Shown here: one piece after another, positions 63,221 through 64,000 of the stretch
How positions within the stretch are numbered: position 1 is the first letter of the stretch
Layout: each line of letters begins with the position of its first letter
NCBI GenBank assembly: GCA_963825625.1
Contig: CAWGUF010000003.1
Coordinates: forward strand, 1 to 64,000
Direction: 5' to 3'
DNA from: CAMDPA01 sp963825625
GTDB lineage: Bacteria; Pseudomonadota; Alphaproteobacteria; Rhizobiales; Hyphomicrobiaceae
Length of the DNA: 64,000 bases
Position numbers and translations under genes: made by a program
Notes under the pieces: generated by a model
Told to the model about the DNA's origin: nothing
The model's input: the letters and a program-made list of their open reading frames with translations, nothing else
Databases searched by the model: none

Positions 63221-63618
63221 GCAAGATGTACCGCACCAACATCAAGGACGTGCCGAAAGTCGAGGGTTTGCAGCGCAAGGATGGCTGGATCGACATGCAG
63301 GTCCAGTTCCTGATCGACAAGAAAACAGTGGGTACTGACAATGTCGTCGGCTGGACGCTGCTGAAGCCCGGCGCCAGCCATGAGGCGCACCTGCACCGCA
63401 ATTGCGACGAGTTCTTCATCGTGCTGAAAGGCAAGGGCCATATCCGGACCGAGCATGGCGACGAGCCCTCGGTCGAAGGCGACGTCGTGTTCTCGCCTCG
63501 CGGCGTCTACCACGGCTTTGCCAACACCTCCGAGGAGGACGTGCTGCTGGTCTGGGGCTGGATGGGCGCCGGCTCGATCGATGACTCCGGCTACGAGGTG
63601 CTGCCGGGATCGCATTGA
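63217..63618 (+). CDS. Cupin-domain protein
   Basis: This 133-residue cupin begins MSKMYRTNIKDVPKVEGLQR. The first motif is SHEAHLHRNCDEFFIVLKGK, with His, His, Glu ligands; the second is SPRGVYHGFANTSEEDVLLV with His. Its ATG overlaps the dehydrogenase stop by four bases, so it ends the operon that begins at 59984. It may act as a metal-dependent isomerase, dioxygenase or decarboxylase in the pathway. Confidence 0.85.
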   Translation: MSKMYRTNIKDVPKVEGLQRKDGWIDMQVQFLIDKKTVGTDNVVGWTLLKPGASHEAHLHRNCDEFFIVLKGKGHIRTEHGDEPSVEGDVVFSPRGVYHGFANTSEEDVLLVWGWMGAGSIDDSGYEVLPGSH

Positions 63619-63690
63619 GCGCAATCGACCCGGCCTTGCCGCCGACAACAAACCGGAACCGGATAGCGGCAGCCGCACGCGGCCGCTCCC

Positions 63691-64000
63691 TTACTTCAGG
63701 GCGGACGCAAGCCGCTTGAGACCGTCGCGCAATCGCTCGTCTTCTATGGTGAAGGCGACACGCACCATGCCCGCCGTGCTGGGCCCGAACGTATCGCCAG
63801 GCACGACCGCGACCCCGTGCTCGACGAGCAGCCGCTTGGCGAAGCCAAGTACACCGCCTCCTGCTGTGTCTCGGGCTTGGCCGATATCAACCAGGCCGTA
63901 GAATGCGCCCCGCGGCACAGCCGCCATCCTTCCGGTCGAGCCGATCTCTTCGACAAAAATATCGCGACGTCGCTGGAACAGGGCGCACCCCTTGGCGACC
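63691..64000 (-). CDS. Class I/II aminotransferase, C-terminal part, cut by the right edge
   Basis: This is the C-terminal ~100 residues of a PLP-dependent aminotransferase, with its 5' end beyond the window. It shows GAFYGLVDIG, then LLVEHGVAVVPGDTFGPSTA with GMVRVAFTIEDERLRDGLKR, the standard closing Arg for the substrate carboxylate. The PLP lysine lies outside the window. It is convergent with the cupin gene. Specificity cannot be told from this part. Confidence 0.82.
   Translation of the reverse strand, partial: VAKGCALFQRRRDIFVEEIGSTGRMAAVPRGAFYGLVDIGQARDTAGGGVLGFAKRLLVEHGVAVVPGDTFGPSTAGMVRVAFTIEDERLRDGLKRLASALK

Overview
This window does not read as one genome. Base composition, codon usage and gene family change abruptly at three points, giving four blocks from unrelated bacteria. 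(A) 1 to ~4980 is AT-leaning and Chloroflexota/Anaerolineae-like: Thr/Pro-linker secreted protein, TPR protein, HD-GYP sensor. (B) ~4980 to ~18820 is very GC-rich and actinobacterial, probably Thermoleophilia/Solirubrobacterales-like: F420-type PPOX protein, DUF6458, DUF1254/1214, GH31. (C) ~18820 to ~32022 has medium GC and looks like Desulfobacterota: LptF/LptG, HDOD, PilZ, MoaD/ThiF, sugar epimerases. (D) ~32022 to 64000 is a GC-rich alphaproteobacterium: cysteine-free L33, HolC, Der, and many catabolic genes. Genes are cut at or near each junction, so the simplest reading is a chimeric metagenome assembly. All four blocks also carry isolated single-base frame breaks inside otherwise conserved genes, as expected of poorly corrected reads. 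I therefore annotate such genes as single disrupted CDSs.

Block A holds a COG2509-type FAD dehydrogenase running off the left edge, a membrane HD-GYP c-di-GMP phosphodiesterase with two in-frame UGA codons, a secreted linker protein and a TPR membrane protein cut by the junction. Block B holds the end of a DAO-type oxidoreductase, a sugar acetyltransferase, a phosphoribosyltransferase/dienelactone-hydrolase gene overlapping an erythromycin-esterase-like gene, hydrolases, a secreted GH31 glycosidase, a hemerythrin bracketed by a tRNA-Cys and a copy of its 3' end, a site-2 protease and a cut PRC-barrel protein.

Block C opens with tRNA-Arg(CCG) and its terminator. It continues with a collapsed FadL porin gene, two NAD-dependent sugar epimerases, an AEC-transporter stub, a MoaD-like/ThiF-like pair, a lipoprotein/PilZ pair and an HDOD protein. 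Next comes a diacylglycerol-kinase gene overlapping a gene that resembles the mitochondrial CDP-DAG synthase Tam41, then a metallophosphoesterase and lptF/lptG. The Tam41-like/DGK pair is the most interesting candidate here: the kinase would make phosphatidic acid and the second enzyme would turn it into CDP-diacylglycerol.

Block D is a chromosomal stretch with housekeeping genes (rpmG, holC, der) among accessory catabolic genes: two TauD/TfdA dioxygenases, an orphan molybdopterin hydroxylase subunit, a CobW GTPase, a UbiD decarboxylase, an HTD2-like dehydratase, glutathione-dependent formaldehyde dehydrogenase, PuuD urate oxidase, an FAH-family hydrolase, an amidase, two flavin monooxygenases, two MaoC dehydratases, a 3-hydroxyisobutyrate-dehydrogenase-like enzyme and several cupins. 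Two long palindromes of matching design lie in the divergent intergenic region between a double-AAA ATPase gene and the MaoC operon. I see no CRISPR array, no rRNA, and no complete insertion sequence or prophage.
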